From assembly GCF_000021685.1 (NCBI RefSeq), contig NC_011959.1, positions 186,001-250,000 on the forward strand: a stretch of DNA of 64,000 nt, read 5' to 3'. This stretch comes from Thermomicrobium roseum DSM 5159. Its GTDB lineage: Bacteria; Chloroflexota; Chloroflexia; Thermomicrobiales; Thermomicrobiaceae. Every line of letters starts with the position of its first letter. Position 1 is the first letter of the stretch. Shown here in pieces: positions 16,202 through 24,496 of this stretch. A program made the position numbers and the translations under genes. The notes beneath the pieces are model-generated. The model was not told the origin of the DNA. It did no database searches and was given only the letters and a program-made list of their open reading frames with translations.

Positions 16202-17074
16202 TCAGACAGGCTCGCGGCCCGTGACGGCATCGCTTTCCTCGGCCAGTTGGTCGAGGAAGAAGCCGAGCAGTCGATGGAGGCGCGGCCGGGCCTGTTCCCC
16301 GATGGCCGCCACCTCTTCGTGAGTCGGGATCGCTGGCTCTTCTGGGATCGCCAAGTTGGTCACGACGGAGATGGCCAGGACGCGTAACCCGAGTGCCCGC
16401 GCTAGGATCACTTCGGGGATGGTCGACATGCCGACCAGATCAGCCCCGGCGGCTCGCAACCAGCGAAGTTCGGCTGCCGTCTCGAAGGTCGGCCCAGCGA
16501 CCATGGCATACGTTCCCTCCGGGAGTTCCAGGCCGAGTCGGGCCGCAGCAGCGCGAGCTACCGCGCGGAGGTGGCGATCGTAGGCATCGCGCAGACTGAA
16601 GAAGCGAACCCGTCCCGCCGGTGGAATCAGCGGATGGTGACCGGCCAAACCGGGGACGAAGAAGTGATCCCGGATCAGCACGAGATCGCCCGGTGCGAAG
16701 GTCGGATGCAAGGAGCCGGCGGCATTGGTCAGGATGACGATCGGACCAGGCAGGTGGGCGAGGAGGGCGATCGGCGCAGCGGCTTCTGCAGCCGAGAGAC
16801 CCTGGTAGAGGTGATAACGACCGAGGCAAAACCAGATCGGGTGCCCATTCCACTCTGCCAGCACCAACTCGCGTGGATGACCGGTGACAGCCGGGGCAGC
16901 GATCGCAGTGAGTTCGTCGAGCGGGACGCGTGCCACGACATGCGCGTCTTCAGGGAGAGTCGCCAGCCCGGAGCCGAGGACGATGAGCGCGTCAGGAGTG
17001 TGGTGATAACGCTGGGCGAGTATCTGCGCTCGCTCAGCTGCTCGTTCCTGCCAGGGATGGAGGATGTCCATCAT
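16202..17074 (-). CDS. Purine nucleoside phosphorylase (PNP/MTAP family)
   Basis: About 290 residues beginning MMDILHPWQERAAE. The phosphate loop VLGSGLATL, a TGHPREL segment and the NAAGSLHPTFAPGDLVLIRDH signature are those of trimeric PNPs, which split purine nucleosides with phosphate to base and ribose-1-phosphate. The start at ATG 17074 lies 41 bases inside the 3' end of recO; the next ATG (17071) is equally possible. The region upstream of this in the same frame is recO shadow. Inosine/guanosine is the likely substrate. Confidence 0.9.
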   Translation of the reverse strand: MMDILHPWQERAAERAQILAQRYHHTPDALIVLGSGLATLPEDAHVVARVPLDELTAIAAPAVTGHPRELVLAEWNGHPIWFCLGRYHLYQGLSAAEAAAPIALLAHLPGPIVILTNAAGSLHPTFAPGDLVLIRDHFFVPGLAGHHPLIPPAGRVRFFSLRDAYDRHLRAVARAAAARLGLELPEGTYAMVAGPTFETAAELRWLRAAGADLVGMSTIPEVILARALGLRVLAISVVTNLAIPEEPAIPTHEEVAAIGEQARPRLHRLLGFFLDQLAEESDAVTGREPV

Positions 17075-17852
17075 CGTGCCCCTCTTCCTGCAAGAGTGTC
17101 GCCACGGCGGCGGAGGCAGCGATGTCGCCGATGTGCGCCTGGAGCGCTGCCTGGAGGGCACTCGTGATCTGGCCGCGCAAGGCGAGGCTGAGCGGTCGGC
17201 GGGCGAGTTCCTGCCAGTGATCGGCCAGCAAGAGGCGCAAAGCCTTGACGGCCCCGACGCTGAGCGGGACTTCTCCAGCGCTGTGTCCCACGCACTCGCC
17301 GCAAAGGATGCCACCGTGATCCGGTGCGAAGGCGAGCCGCCCCGGCGTCAGTTGTTTCCCGCAGTGTGGGCAGACGACGAGTTCCGGCTGATAACCGAGG
17401 AGAACCAGCAAGCGCATCTCGAACCGTCTTACGACCGCGAAAGGATCGGGCAACTCGGCGAGCAGTCGGAGGCACTCGAGCAGGAGGTCGTAAAGCGCCG
17501 GTTGCGGATCCTCGTCGACGGTCGCTCGATCGGTCAGGTCGGCGAGGTAACCGGCCCAGCCTGCTCGCCAGGGTTCCCGGCGCAGTCCAGTGAACGGCTC
17601 CACCAGCTGCGCTTGTGTCACGATATCGAGTTCGCGCCCGCGGGCGAGCAGGACTTGGGTCCGAACGAAGAGGTCGAGATGGCCGGCCAGGCGACTCTGC
17701 GGCCGGCGTATTCCTTTTGCGATGACCCGGAGTTTTCCTGCTTTCGGAGTGAAGAGCGTCAGGATCCTGTCGGCCTCGCCGAGGTCGCGGCGGCGCAGGA
17801 CGATCGCCTCGGTGCGGTACAGCCGGATGCGGTGGTTCGTCGTTTCGGCCAT
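17034..17852 (-). CDS. recO: DNA repair protein RecO
   Basis: About 272 residues: N-terminal OB fold (YRTEAIVLRRRDLGEADRILTLFTPKAGKLRVIAKGIRRP), helical bundle, and a zinc finger CPHCG ... CGEC near residues 160-185. RecO loads RecA onto SSB-coated DNA with RecR, also encoded in this window. ATG 17852 was chosen because it begins MAETTNHRIRLYRTEAIVL with normal spacing to the OB fold; an upstream start at 17915 would overlap the aldolase gene. Confidence 0.93.
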   Translation of the reverse strand: MAETTNHRIRLYRTEAIVLRRRDLGEADRILTLFTPKAGKLRVIAKGIRRPQSRLAGHLDLFVRTQVLLARGRELDIVTQAQLVEPFTGLRREPWRAGWAGYLADLTDRATVDEDPQPALYDLLLECLRLLAELPDPFAVVRRFEMRLLVLLGYQPELVVCPHCGKQLTPGRLAFAPDHGGILCGECVGHSAGEVPLSVGAVKALRLLLADHWQELARRPLSLALRGQITSALQAALQAHIGDIAASAAVATLLQEEGHDDGHPPSLAGTSS

Positions 17853-17866
17853 GCCTCGCTCGCCGA

Positions 17867-18508
17867 TCACGATGCCGGAACGCCGATATCCGGGTGAGCG
17901 ACCAGTTCCGCCCATTGGTGAGCGCGTTCCCGCAATCCAGCCCAGTCGCGGCGCGCAACCAGCGTGCGATCGATAAGGTGACTGCCGACCGCCACGGCGA
18001 CGGCGCCGGCCGCCAGGAAAGCCGGTGCGGTCTCGAGTGTCACGCCACCCGAGGGGATCAGTTTCACCTGCGGCAGGGGAGCGAGCACGTCCTTGAAATA
18101 GCTCGGTCCCGCGAGACTGGCCGGGTTGACTTTGATGTAATCAGCGCCCCATTCCCACGCGCTGAGGATTTCGGTCGGGGTGAAAGCACCGATCACGCTG
18201 GGGATGGAATAGCGTCGGCAGATCTCGATCGTTTCTCGCCGGAGTGTCGGGGTAACGATGAATTGAGCCCCAGCCAACATCGCCTGACGCGCGGTTTCTG
18301 CATCCAGGACCGTCCCTGCTCCGACCAGGCAGGATCCATCGAAACGATGCCGCACCTGTTCGATGGCACGACCAGCTTCACGATTCGTGTAGGTGAACTC
18401 GAGCACGCGCACTCCGCCCTCGAGTAAGGCTTCGGCGAGTTCGACGGCACAGCTCAAGTCATCGAGCCGGATCACGGCGATCAGCCGGTACGTTTCGATC
18501 CAGTTCAC
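17867..18508 (-). CDS. eda: 2-keto-3-deoxy-6-phosphogluconate / 4-hydroxy-2-oxoglutarate aldolase
   Basis: 213 residues, class I aldolase of the KDPG/KHG family. RLIAVIR at the N-terminus, LEFTYTN with the catalytic Glu, VGAGTVLD, and the Schiff-base Lys in YIKVNPAS (the family norm is KFFPA). IPSGGVTLE carries the phosphate-binding turn. It cleaves KDPG to pyruvate and glyceraldehyde-3-phosphate or acts on related keto acids. The altered KVNPAS loop may mean another substrate such as KDPGal. It is the first gene of the eda-recO-pnp run. Confidence 0.88.
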   Translation of the reverse strand: MNWIETYRLIAVIRLDDLSCAVELAEALLEGGVRVLEFTYTNREAGRAIEQVRHRFDGSCLVGAGTVLDAETARQAMLAGAQFIVTPTLRRETIEICRRYSIPSVIGAFTPTEILSAWEWGADYIKVNPASLAGPSYFKDVLAPLPQVKLIPSGGVTLETAPAFLAAGAVAVAVGSHLIDRTLVARRDWAGLRERAHQWAELVAHPDIGVPAS

Positions 18509-18585
18509 GTCGCTCCCCCTTCCGCTCGGGTACCATTCGCATCGAGTGTAGCGGGCCGGGTCGGCGGAGAGTAGGAGTCATCACG

Positions 18586-19449
18586 ATGGCACGACGGTTC
18601 GGCGTCGTCGCGGCGCACGGCAAGCCTGAGGCAGTCGAGTTGGCTGACCGGATCCAGCGCTGGCTCGCCGCGCACCAGTGCCAGATCGCTAACGAAGAAG
18701 CTCTCCCGGTCGTCTGGCCAGAACTCGACGCGATCATCGCCATCGGCGGTGACGGGCTCATCATGCGCGTGGCGCACCATTATCCTGATGTTCCGATTCT
18801 CGGGATCAATGTCGGCCGGGTCGGCTTTCTGGCCTTGGCGGAACGCGAGGGATGGGAACGGGCGTTGCACGACCTGGTGCACGATCGGTACCACGTCCAA
18901 GAGGGTCCAACGCTGGCTGTCCAGCTGGAACGCGGGCGAAGCGTGCTCGTCGATGCTTGGGCGATCAACGATGTCGTGGTTCGTGCCGGGTACCAGCTCA
19001 TCGAAGTCGAGCTCTACATCGATGGTCAGTTCGTCAACACCTATCCGGGTGATGGCATGATCGTCGCGACCCCACAGGGAAGTACGGCTTACTGTATGGC
19101 TGCGGGTGGGCCGGTGTTGACTGCCGGGGTGCATGGGTTCGCCGTGACGCCGATCTGTCCGCACTCGCCGATCCGCATTGCGCTGGTCGTCCCGGAGCAG
19201 GCGACGATCGAGCAGGTGTACGTGAGCGACCGGGAAGCGCGCCTGATCATCGACGGAGAGCCGGTCGCGTCTTTGGAGCGGGGTGATCTCGTTCGGGTGC
19301 GACGGGGCAAGCAAGCGTTCCGTCTCGTGGTTCTGCCGGGTACGAACTTTTACGAGGCATTCCGCAGCAAGTTCAATTTCCAAATCCGACCGGAGGCACA
19401 GCCCAGCCGGCGAACCCGAAATGCCGACACGCCATCAGGCGCGCGGTAA
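18586..19449 (+). CDS. nadK: NAD kinase
   Basis: 287 residues. The GGDG motif (IAIGGDGLIMR), NVGRVGFLA and the conserved TPQGSTAYCMAAGGP block identify an ATP- or polyphosphate-dependent NAD(H) kinase producing NADP. The start ATG 18586 has AGGAG eight bases upstream. It is divergent from eda, with the intergenic 77 bases holding both promoters. The last 15 bases overlap the convergent zinc-ribbon gene. Confidence 0.94.
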   Translation: MARRFGVVAAHGKPEAVELADRIQRWLAAHQCQIANEEALPVVWPELDAIIAIGGDGLIMRVAHHYPDVPILGINVGRVGFLALAEREGWERALHDLVHDRYHVQEGPTLAVQLERGRSVLVDAWAINDVVVRAGYQLIEVELYIDGQFVNTYPGDGMIVATPQGSTAYCMAAGGPVLTAGVHGFAVTPICPHSPIRIALVVPEQATIEQVYVSDREARLIIDGEPVASLERGDLVRVRRGKQAFRLVVLPGTNFYEAFRSKFNFQIRPEAQPSRRTRNADTPSGAR

Positions 19450-20055
19450 CTTGCTGGTATCCGGCTCGTTTTCCCGCATGCTCCGCGACCAGCCAGGTGG
19501 GAGCGTGGTCGCCTCGTTTTCCGGTAGGGTCTTCTCCGGTCGTCGTCCGCCCGGAGTGCGTCCGAGAGCACGCTGCACAGCCTCGAGCGGCGAGCGACGC
19601 TCCTGTACGGTCACGTCGCCTTCCTCGGTCGGCTGCTGGGTGCCACAGTACGGGCAGTGCGGCCAATCCAGGCTGAGGAGACGGCCACAGGCGATACAGA
19701 GTTGTTTCAACGGTGCTCGACAGTAGGGGCAAAATTGGAAGTCGTCCTGCACCGGTCGCTGACAATGCGGGCAGCGCCCGGCTGTTTCCAGGTCCTGGAT
19801 CAGATATTCCTCCTCCAGCGCCCGCTCGTACTGCTCTTCCAATGTTTCGCGCGGGCGCATCAGGAGATAAAGCAGTGCGCCCGGGACGGAAAAGAGCACG
19901 ACGAGCAGCGTCGCGAAGATTTGGGCGATGACGCTCCGGGTCCGCGTTTGGATGTCCTGGAACGTCCACACGATGAGCGCGAACCAGAGTGCCAGATAGT
20001 ACGCACCGCCCAGGGCGATGAGAAGATGCGCTGCTTGAGCGATGAGCTGTTCCAC
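19435..20055 (-). CDS. Membrane protein with double zinc ribbon
   Basis: 206 residues, GTG start. Two hydrophobic segments (about 9-32 and 40-66) precede a cytoplasmic double zinc ribbon with four CxxC pairs: CPHC, CPYC, CIAC and CPYC between about 94 and 138. A charged, low-complexity tail follows. This domain order is common in uncharacterised Chloroflexota and actinobacterial proteins. It is the last gene of the ftsK-to-darA run (22 bases after darA copy 2). Function unknown. Confidence 0.85.
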   Translation of the reverse strand: MEQLIAQAAHLLIALGGAYYLALWFALIVWTFQDIQTRTRSVIAQIFATLLVVLFSVPGALLYLLMRPRETLEEQYERALEEEYLIQDLETAGRCPHCQRPVQDDFQFCPYCRAPLKQLCIACGRLLSLDWPHCPYCGTQQPTEEGDVTVQERRSPLEAVQRALGRTPGGRRPEKTLPENEATTLPPGWSRSMRENEPDTSKLPRA

Positions 20056-20077
20056 CGCTGTGCTCCACCCCCTCGCT

Positions 20078-20422
20078 TCAGGGCAGGCGCTCGAAACGCT
20101 CGATCGGAACGACGAAGACGTTGGCGCCGCCGACCTCGACCTCGATCGGCTGCGGAACGAAGAACTCGCCCGATTCCACGATCGGGAACAAGGGGTTGAC
20201 GTACTGGGTGCGCGTGTAGCAATGGGCCTTGATCAGGCGCAAGACCTCCCCGATCCGGTGGGCTTCGACGCCCATCAGCAGCGTGACGTTCTGCTCGCGC
20301 AGGAACCCTCCCGTACTGCTAATCCGGGTCGCGCGGAATCCCTCGTGCTGGAGCGCATCGAGCAGCCTGTCGGCATCGCGTGCCTGGACGACGGCGATCA
20401 CGAGCTTCGAGGGGGCCGTCAT
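20078..20422 (-). CDS. darA: PII-like cyclic-di-AMP receptor (DarA/PstA family), copy 2
   Basis: 114 residues, clearly paralogous to the 112-residue copy at 8660-8998: same KLVIAVVQARDADRLLDAL start, RISSTGGFLREQNVTLLMG block and VEVGGANVFVVPIERFERL end. The central T-loop differs (HCYTRTQYVNPLFPI). It overlaps the tmk stop by 4 bases. The tmk-darA order is the same as in Firmicutes, so this copy is probably the ancestral one and the B12-operon copy a specialised duplicate. Confidence 0.92.
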   Translation of the reverse strand: MTAPSKLVIAVVQARDADRLLDALQHEGFRATRISSTGGFLREQNVTLLMGVEAHRIGEVLRLIKAHCYTRTQYVNPLFPIVESGEFFVPQPIEVEVGGANVFVVPIERFERLP

Positions 20423-21051
20423 GGTGAACGTCTTCCCCGTTTCATGACTTCCGTCACGGTTGCCCAGACGGCGTCGGCGACAACCTCAGGCGGCAATGTC
20501 GCATCGACGACACGCCAGCGCTGGGGGTCGCGCTGTGCAGCGGCATGGTACCAAGCGCGGACCCGTCGGTGGAAGGCGAGTTCTTCCTGATCGAGCCGCG
20601 TGATCGTCGCGGCGGCAGCCCGGCGGCGAGCCAGGCCGACTTCCACTGGAACATCCAGCAGGATCGTCAGATCGGGCCACAAGTCGCCCGTTGCGATCCG
20701 ATGCAACTCGCGGAGCCATCCTTCGTCCAGACCGCGCCCAGCTCCCTGATAGGCCAACGTGGAATCGACATAACGGTCACACAGGACGATGGTGCCGCGT
20801 TCCAGGGCGGGCCGGATCCGATCCCACACGTGCTCAGCCCGGGCAGCGGTGAAGAGCAGGGCTTCCGTTTCCGGGCGAAGTGCCTCGCCAGCCAGAAGCC
20901 ACTCGCGGATGGTTTCGCCGAGCGGTGTACCACCCGGTTCTCGCGTGACGAGAAGGGAATAACCAGCTTCGCGGAGCCGGGCAGCCAAAAGAGCGCATTG
21001 TGTCGTCTTGCCTGCTCCTTCCGGTCCCTCGAAGGTGATGAACCAACTCAC
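20419..21051 (-). CDS. tmk: Thymidylate kinase
   Basis: 210 residues. P-loop GPEGAGKTT (9-17), the DRYVDSTLAYQG motif, a REPGGTPLGE loop and the lid LARRRAA are standard for dTMP kinase, which makes dTDP from dTMP. Start overlaps the stop of the upstream R3H ATPase gene by 4 bases, and the stop overlaps darA copy 2. Confidence 0.96.
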   Translation of the reverse strand: MSWFITFEGPEGAGKTTQCALLAARLREAGYSLLVTREPGGTPLGETIREWLLAGEALRPETEALLFTAARAEHVWDRIRPALERGTIVLCDRYVDSTLAYQGAGRGLDEGWLRELHRIATGDLWPDLTILLDVPVEVGLARRRAAAATITRLDQEELAFHRRVRAWYHAAAQRDPQRWRVVDATLPPEVVADAVWATVTEVMKRGRRSP

Positions 21052-22766
21052 CAGCTCTCGTCCTCGCGGTAGATTTCGACCCGGCGGAAGGGCTCTCGCC
21101 CGCGGCTGCGGGATGCCAGGTTGTACCGCTCGGCGAGCTGATGCTGGAGGCGTCGAATCCAGGCTTCCTGCGGACGCAACTCGATCCGGCTGCGCGTCCC
21201 CTGGAGCACCTGGTGCGCGGCAGCTTCTGCTTCCTCCATCGCAGCCAGGATGCGATCGTGCGCTGCGTTCTCGTCGCCGTCGTCAGCAGCTGATTCCGGT
21301 TCCTGCTCGCCCGCGAATCGCTCGGGGAACAGCGAGCGGAACAGGTTGGCCATCTGCTGCGCCGTGTTGCTCCGCAGGACGTATACCGGGATGCCACGTT
21401 GTTCGGCCTCGCGGAGTACCTGCGGTCGCTTGCGGAAGTAGTTCTTCAGCGTCACGACAGCATCTGCCTCACGGGGCGAGCGGACGAGCTCGACCGGAAG
21501 CATCAATTGGCGAATCACGTCCTCCAGCCGGTTCCGACTCACGCCGAAGGGAAAGAGTCGCATAGTCCGCCTGATCGGCTCGCTCGGTGGAGCGACGGCT
21601 ACGATCGTCCCGGAAGGAGTCGCTGGTCGAGTCGGGGCCGGCGTACCGGGAATCCGCTGGTAGGTTCGTCGCGGTCCGGAGGGGAGCATGGAACGCTCGG
21701 CACGTTGATCTTGTCCGTGCAGCTCCTCGTACCAGATGGAGACCGTTCCGTCCGGGTTTCTCTCGCGGATCTCGACGCGGAGCGGCTGGCCGCGCAGGAT
21801 GGCATCGACCGCGGCCGCGACGTCGCGGTGCACGGCGACGCGGTTACGCGACTGAATCTCGACCAAAACGCCGAAGGTCGGTGGTGCCTTGCGTTCCAGG
21901 ATCGACTTCTGGGTGCCCCGCCGGCGAGCTTCCTCGTCGCTCAACGTGACCGACTGGATTCCGCCGATGAGATCCGAGAGGGTCGGATTCATCATGATGT
22001 TTTCCAGCGTGTTCCCGTGTGCGGTTCCGATGAGCTGCACGCCACGCTCGGCGATCGTGCGTGCGGCGGCAGCCTCGAGTTCGGTACCGATCTCGTCGAT
22101 GACGATGACCTCCGGCATGTGGTTCTCGACCGCTTCGATCATCACCGCGTGCTGAAGGCTGGGCGTCGGTACCTGCATCCGGCGAGCGCGACCGATCGCT
22201 GGGTGAGGGATATCGCCGTCACCCGCGATCTCGTTGCTCGTATCCACGACGATCACCCGCTTGCGCAGGTCGTCAGCCAGCACCCGCGCTGTTTCGCGCA
22301 ACATGGTCGTCTTGCCGACACCGGGCCGACCCAAGAGCAAGATGCTTTCGCCCGACTCGATCAAGTCACGGATGATGGCGACCGTTCCATAAACTGCTCG
22401 ACCGATGCGGCACGTCAGGCCGACGATCTCACCGGATCGCGAGCGAATCGCGGAAATGCGGTGCAGCGTGCGCTCGATACCTGCTCGGTTATCATCCCCG
22501 AAGCGACCGATCCGCGACGCGACGTAGGCGATGTCCTCGCGCGTGATCTCGCGATCCGCCAGATACACCTCGCGGTCCTCGAACCGTGCCTCGGGGCGCC
22601 GCCCCAGGTCGAGAACGATTTCGAGCAGCTTGGCCCGGTCCTCTGGGCTGTTGTACTCCCGGAGTGCCTCGACGATATCGGGTGGCAAGACTGCCAGCAG
22701 ATCCTCGAGATTATCGGTGATCGTCTGTTCCGGCATTGCCGGAAGAATGGTAACAGGCTTCGTCAC
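21048..22766 (-). CDS. AAA ATPase with R3H single-stranded nucleic-acid-binding domain (Ycf45/SpoIIIAA-like)
   Basis: About 572 residues. An N-terminal helical domain (PEQTITDNLEDLLAVLPPDIVEALR) precedes an ATPase core with Walker A GRPGVGKTT and the VDTSNEIAGDGDIPHPAIG region of the SpoIIIAA/Ycf45 group. The C-terminal part contains an R3H-type domain ending in a basic ERYNLASRSRGREPFRRVEI segment. These proteins are widespread in cyanobacteria and Chloroflexota; the biological role is unsettled. I placed the start at GTG 22766, nearest to AGGAGG; ATG 22736 is the alternative. It is coupled to tmk by a 4-base overlap. Confidence 0.85.
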   Translation of the reverse strand: MTKPVTILPAMPEQTITDNLEDLLAVLPPDIVEALREYNSPEDRAKLLEIVLDLGRRPEARFEDREVYLADREITREDIAYVASRIGRFGDDNRAGIERTLHRISAIRSRSGEIVGLTCRIGRAVYGTVAIIRDLIESGESILLLGRPGVGKTTMLRETARVLADDLRKRVIVVDTSNEIAGDGDIPHPAIGRARRMQVPTPSLQHAVMIEAVENHMPEVIVIDEIGTELEAAAARTIAERGVQLIGTAHGNTLENIMMNPTLSDLIGGIQSVTLSDEEARRRGTQKSILERKAPPTFGVLVEIQSRNRVAVHRDVAAAVDAILRGQPLRVEIRERNPDGTVSIWYEELHGQDQRAERSMLPSGPRRTYQRIPGTPAPTRPATPSGTIVAVAPPSEPIRRTMRLFPFGVSRNRLEDVIRQLMLPVELVRSPREADAVVTLKNYFRKRPQVLREAEQRGIPVYVLRSNTAQQMANLFRSLFPERFAGEQEPESAADDGDENAAHDRILAAMEEAEAAAHQVLQGTRSRIELRPQEAWIRRLQHQLAERYNLASRSRGREPFRRVEIYREDESW

Positions 22767-22794
22767 GGTGCGCGTCGTCGTCCTCCTCTTCGTT

Positions 22795-23781
22795 TCATGA
22801 TCGTGTCGCGCGTTCCAGCACGGCGACCTTCGGTCGCTCGTGGTGGTAGAGCACGCGTGGTGCCTCAGCGAGTCCAGCCAGCCGGGCATGCTCGGCGATG
22901 GGAAATCCGGCGCGGATGCGTCGGATCGTATAGCGTGCGACCCAAAGCCGTGTCTCGAGCAGCGTGAGTCCCGCCTGCTCGAAGCGTGCGCGTGTGGCTC
23001 CTGCCTCATCGGGAAGCAGGAGCAGCACCTGATCGCGCGGGCGCGCGCAGCAAGCGAGCGCTGCTCCCACGATCGCGATAGCCTCGCTGGCGGCCTGGTC
23101 TTCCGCGACCAGTTCCACGATGTGCCAACCAGCGCGCGAGCGAACGCGGCAGTAGGCTCGTGTCTCACCGTCAGCTGTGAGCAAGTAGCCACGGATACGC
23201 CAGCCGGCTCGCTGCCCCACGTGCCAGGCCGCCCGGGTGCGTGCCTCGGCGAACTGAACTGGTCGTGGGGTGACGCGCTCGTACAGGCGCTGAACCTCCC
23301 ATGCATCGAGCGCTTGCTGGTGACGAATGGTCAGCGACTGACTCGGCAGTGCGAGTTGCTCCCGCTGGCCGGCGAGCAGGTGTATCCGCCGGAACGGTGT
23401 GAAACCGGCTCGCTGCCACCAGGCGATGAGGTCCGGGTGCTCCGGAATCAAGGTGTGCAGGCGGATGACCCCGCGTAGACCAGCCTCCCGGGCCAGACGA
23501 TCCAGCAAGCGCTGTCCCTCTTCTGCCCTCGAGACGACCAGGCGAGCGATGAACCAATGATCGCGTCCGGGTTCTGCGATGACTTGCGCGTAGGCTCGCT
23601 GTCCGCGCTCGTGGACGAACCGGCCGGTTGCTGCGCCGAACGCACTGCCGAGCAGTCCCCGAATGGGCGAGAGATGAAAAGCAGCTGGCAGTGCGACCAA
23701 ATCACCGCGCAATGCAGCTGCCGGCTGATCGGGCGAGTCATCGGCGATCATCGGTGCGTTGTTGGCTCGCCACCAGAACAC
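22795..23781 (-). CDS. GNAT-fold acetyltransferase-like protein
   Basis: 328 residues. The N-terminal half has the GNAT pattern FIARLVVSRAEEGQRLLDRLAREAG (beta4/alpha3) and HPDLIAWWQRAGFTPFRR near the acceptor site. The second half (about 150-300) resembles a degenerate second GNAT domain, ending in ARFEQAGLTLLETRLWVARY. GTG 23781 has GGAGGAGG seven bases upstream. It lies between recR and the R3H ATPase in the same run. The acetyl acceptor is unknown. Confidence 0.7.
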   Translation of the reverse strand: MFWWRANNAPMIADDSPDQPAAALRGDLVALPAAFHLSPIRGLLGSAFGAATGRFVHERGQRAYAQVIAEPGRDHWFIARLVVSRAEEGQRLLDRLAREAGLRGVIRLHTLIPEHPDLIAWWQRAGFTPFRRIHLLAGQREQLALPSQSLTIRHQQALDAWEVQRLYERVTPRPVQFAEARTRAAWHVGQRAGWRIRGYLLTADGETRAYCRVRSRAGWHIVELVAEDQAASEAIAIVGAALACCARPRDQVLLLLPDEAGATRARFEQAGLTLLETRLWVARYTIRRIRAGFPIAEHARLAGLAEAPRVLYHHERPKVAVLERATRS

Positions 23782-23811
23782 GCCAGGACCTCCTCCGCGC
23801 GCTTCAGAGCT

Positions 23812-24423
23812 TCAGAGCGCGCGTCGTCCAGCGAGCGCGCGACCCAACGTGATCTCGTCGGCGTACTCCAGGTCGCCACCCACCGGTAAGCCGCTGGCTG
23901 GCCGGGTCACCGTGACGCCGAGCGGAATGAGCTGGCGTGCAATGTACATGGCGGTCGCATCGCCCTCGATGTTCGGGTTCAAGGCCAAGATGACCTCGTT
24001 CGGCTGCTCTTGCTGGACCCGATGCACGAGCTCGCGGATCCGCAAGCGTTCGGGCCCGATGCCGTCGACGGGTGAAATGACCCCGTGCAGAACATGGTAA
24101 ACGCCGTGGTAGGCACCAGTTCGCTCCAGGGCGAGGACATCGAGCGGGTCCTCGACGACGCAGATCGTCCGCTGATCGCGCGACGGATCAGCGCAGATCG
24201 GGCAGGGATCGACATCGGTCAAATTGAAGCACCGCGAGCAGAGCTGCACTCGCTCTTTCACCTCGATGATCGCCTGAGCCAGGGCGAGCGCGTCTTCCCG
24301 CGAACACCGCAACAGATGGTACGCCAGCCGTGATGCGGTCTTAGGACCGATTCCAGGAAGCTTCGCGAATTCCTCGATCAACCGAGCGATCGGCTCGGCT
24401 GGCCCACGTGCGCGCACTGTCAC
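23812..24423 (-). CDS. recR: Recombination protein RecR
   Basis: About 203 residues: helix-hairpin-helix LPGIGPKTASRLAYHLL, zinc finger CSRCFNLTDVDPCPIC, then the Toprim domain with VEDPLDVLALE and NPNIEGDATAMYIA. It works with RecO to load RecA. The start is uncertain: GTG 24423 or GTG 24417, the latter with GAGGTG just upstream. Earlier starts in the frame would run into ftsK. Confidence 0.93.
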   Translation of the reverse strand: MTVRARGPAEPIARLIEEFAKLPGIGPKTASRLAYHLLRCSREDALALAQAIIEVKERVQLCSRCFNLTDVDPCPICADPSRDQRTICVVEDPLDVLALERTGAYHGVYHVLHGVISPVDGIGPERLRIRELVHRVQQEQPNEVILALNPNIEGDATAMYIARQLIPLGVTVTRPASGLPVGGDLEYADEITLGRALAGRRAL

Positions 24424-24462
24424 CTCGGTCGCCGTCAGGCAAAACGCGCGTTCACTGGTTTG

Positions 24463-24471
24463 AGTATACCA
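24463..24471 (-). promoter_or_regulatory. Extended -10 promoter element for recR
   Basis: Minus-strand TGG-TATACT with a TGN extension and a perfect-but-one -10 hexamer at 24468-24463, between ftsK and recR. No clear -35. It would give a leader of about 35 bases. Confidence 0.5.
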
Positions 24472-24496
24472 GAAGGGCCGGTTCCACTCGTCCCCA

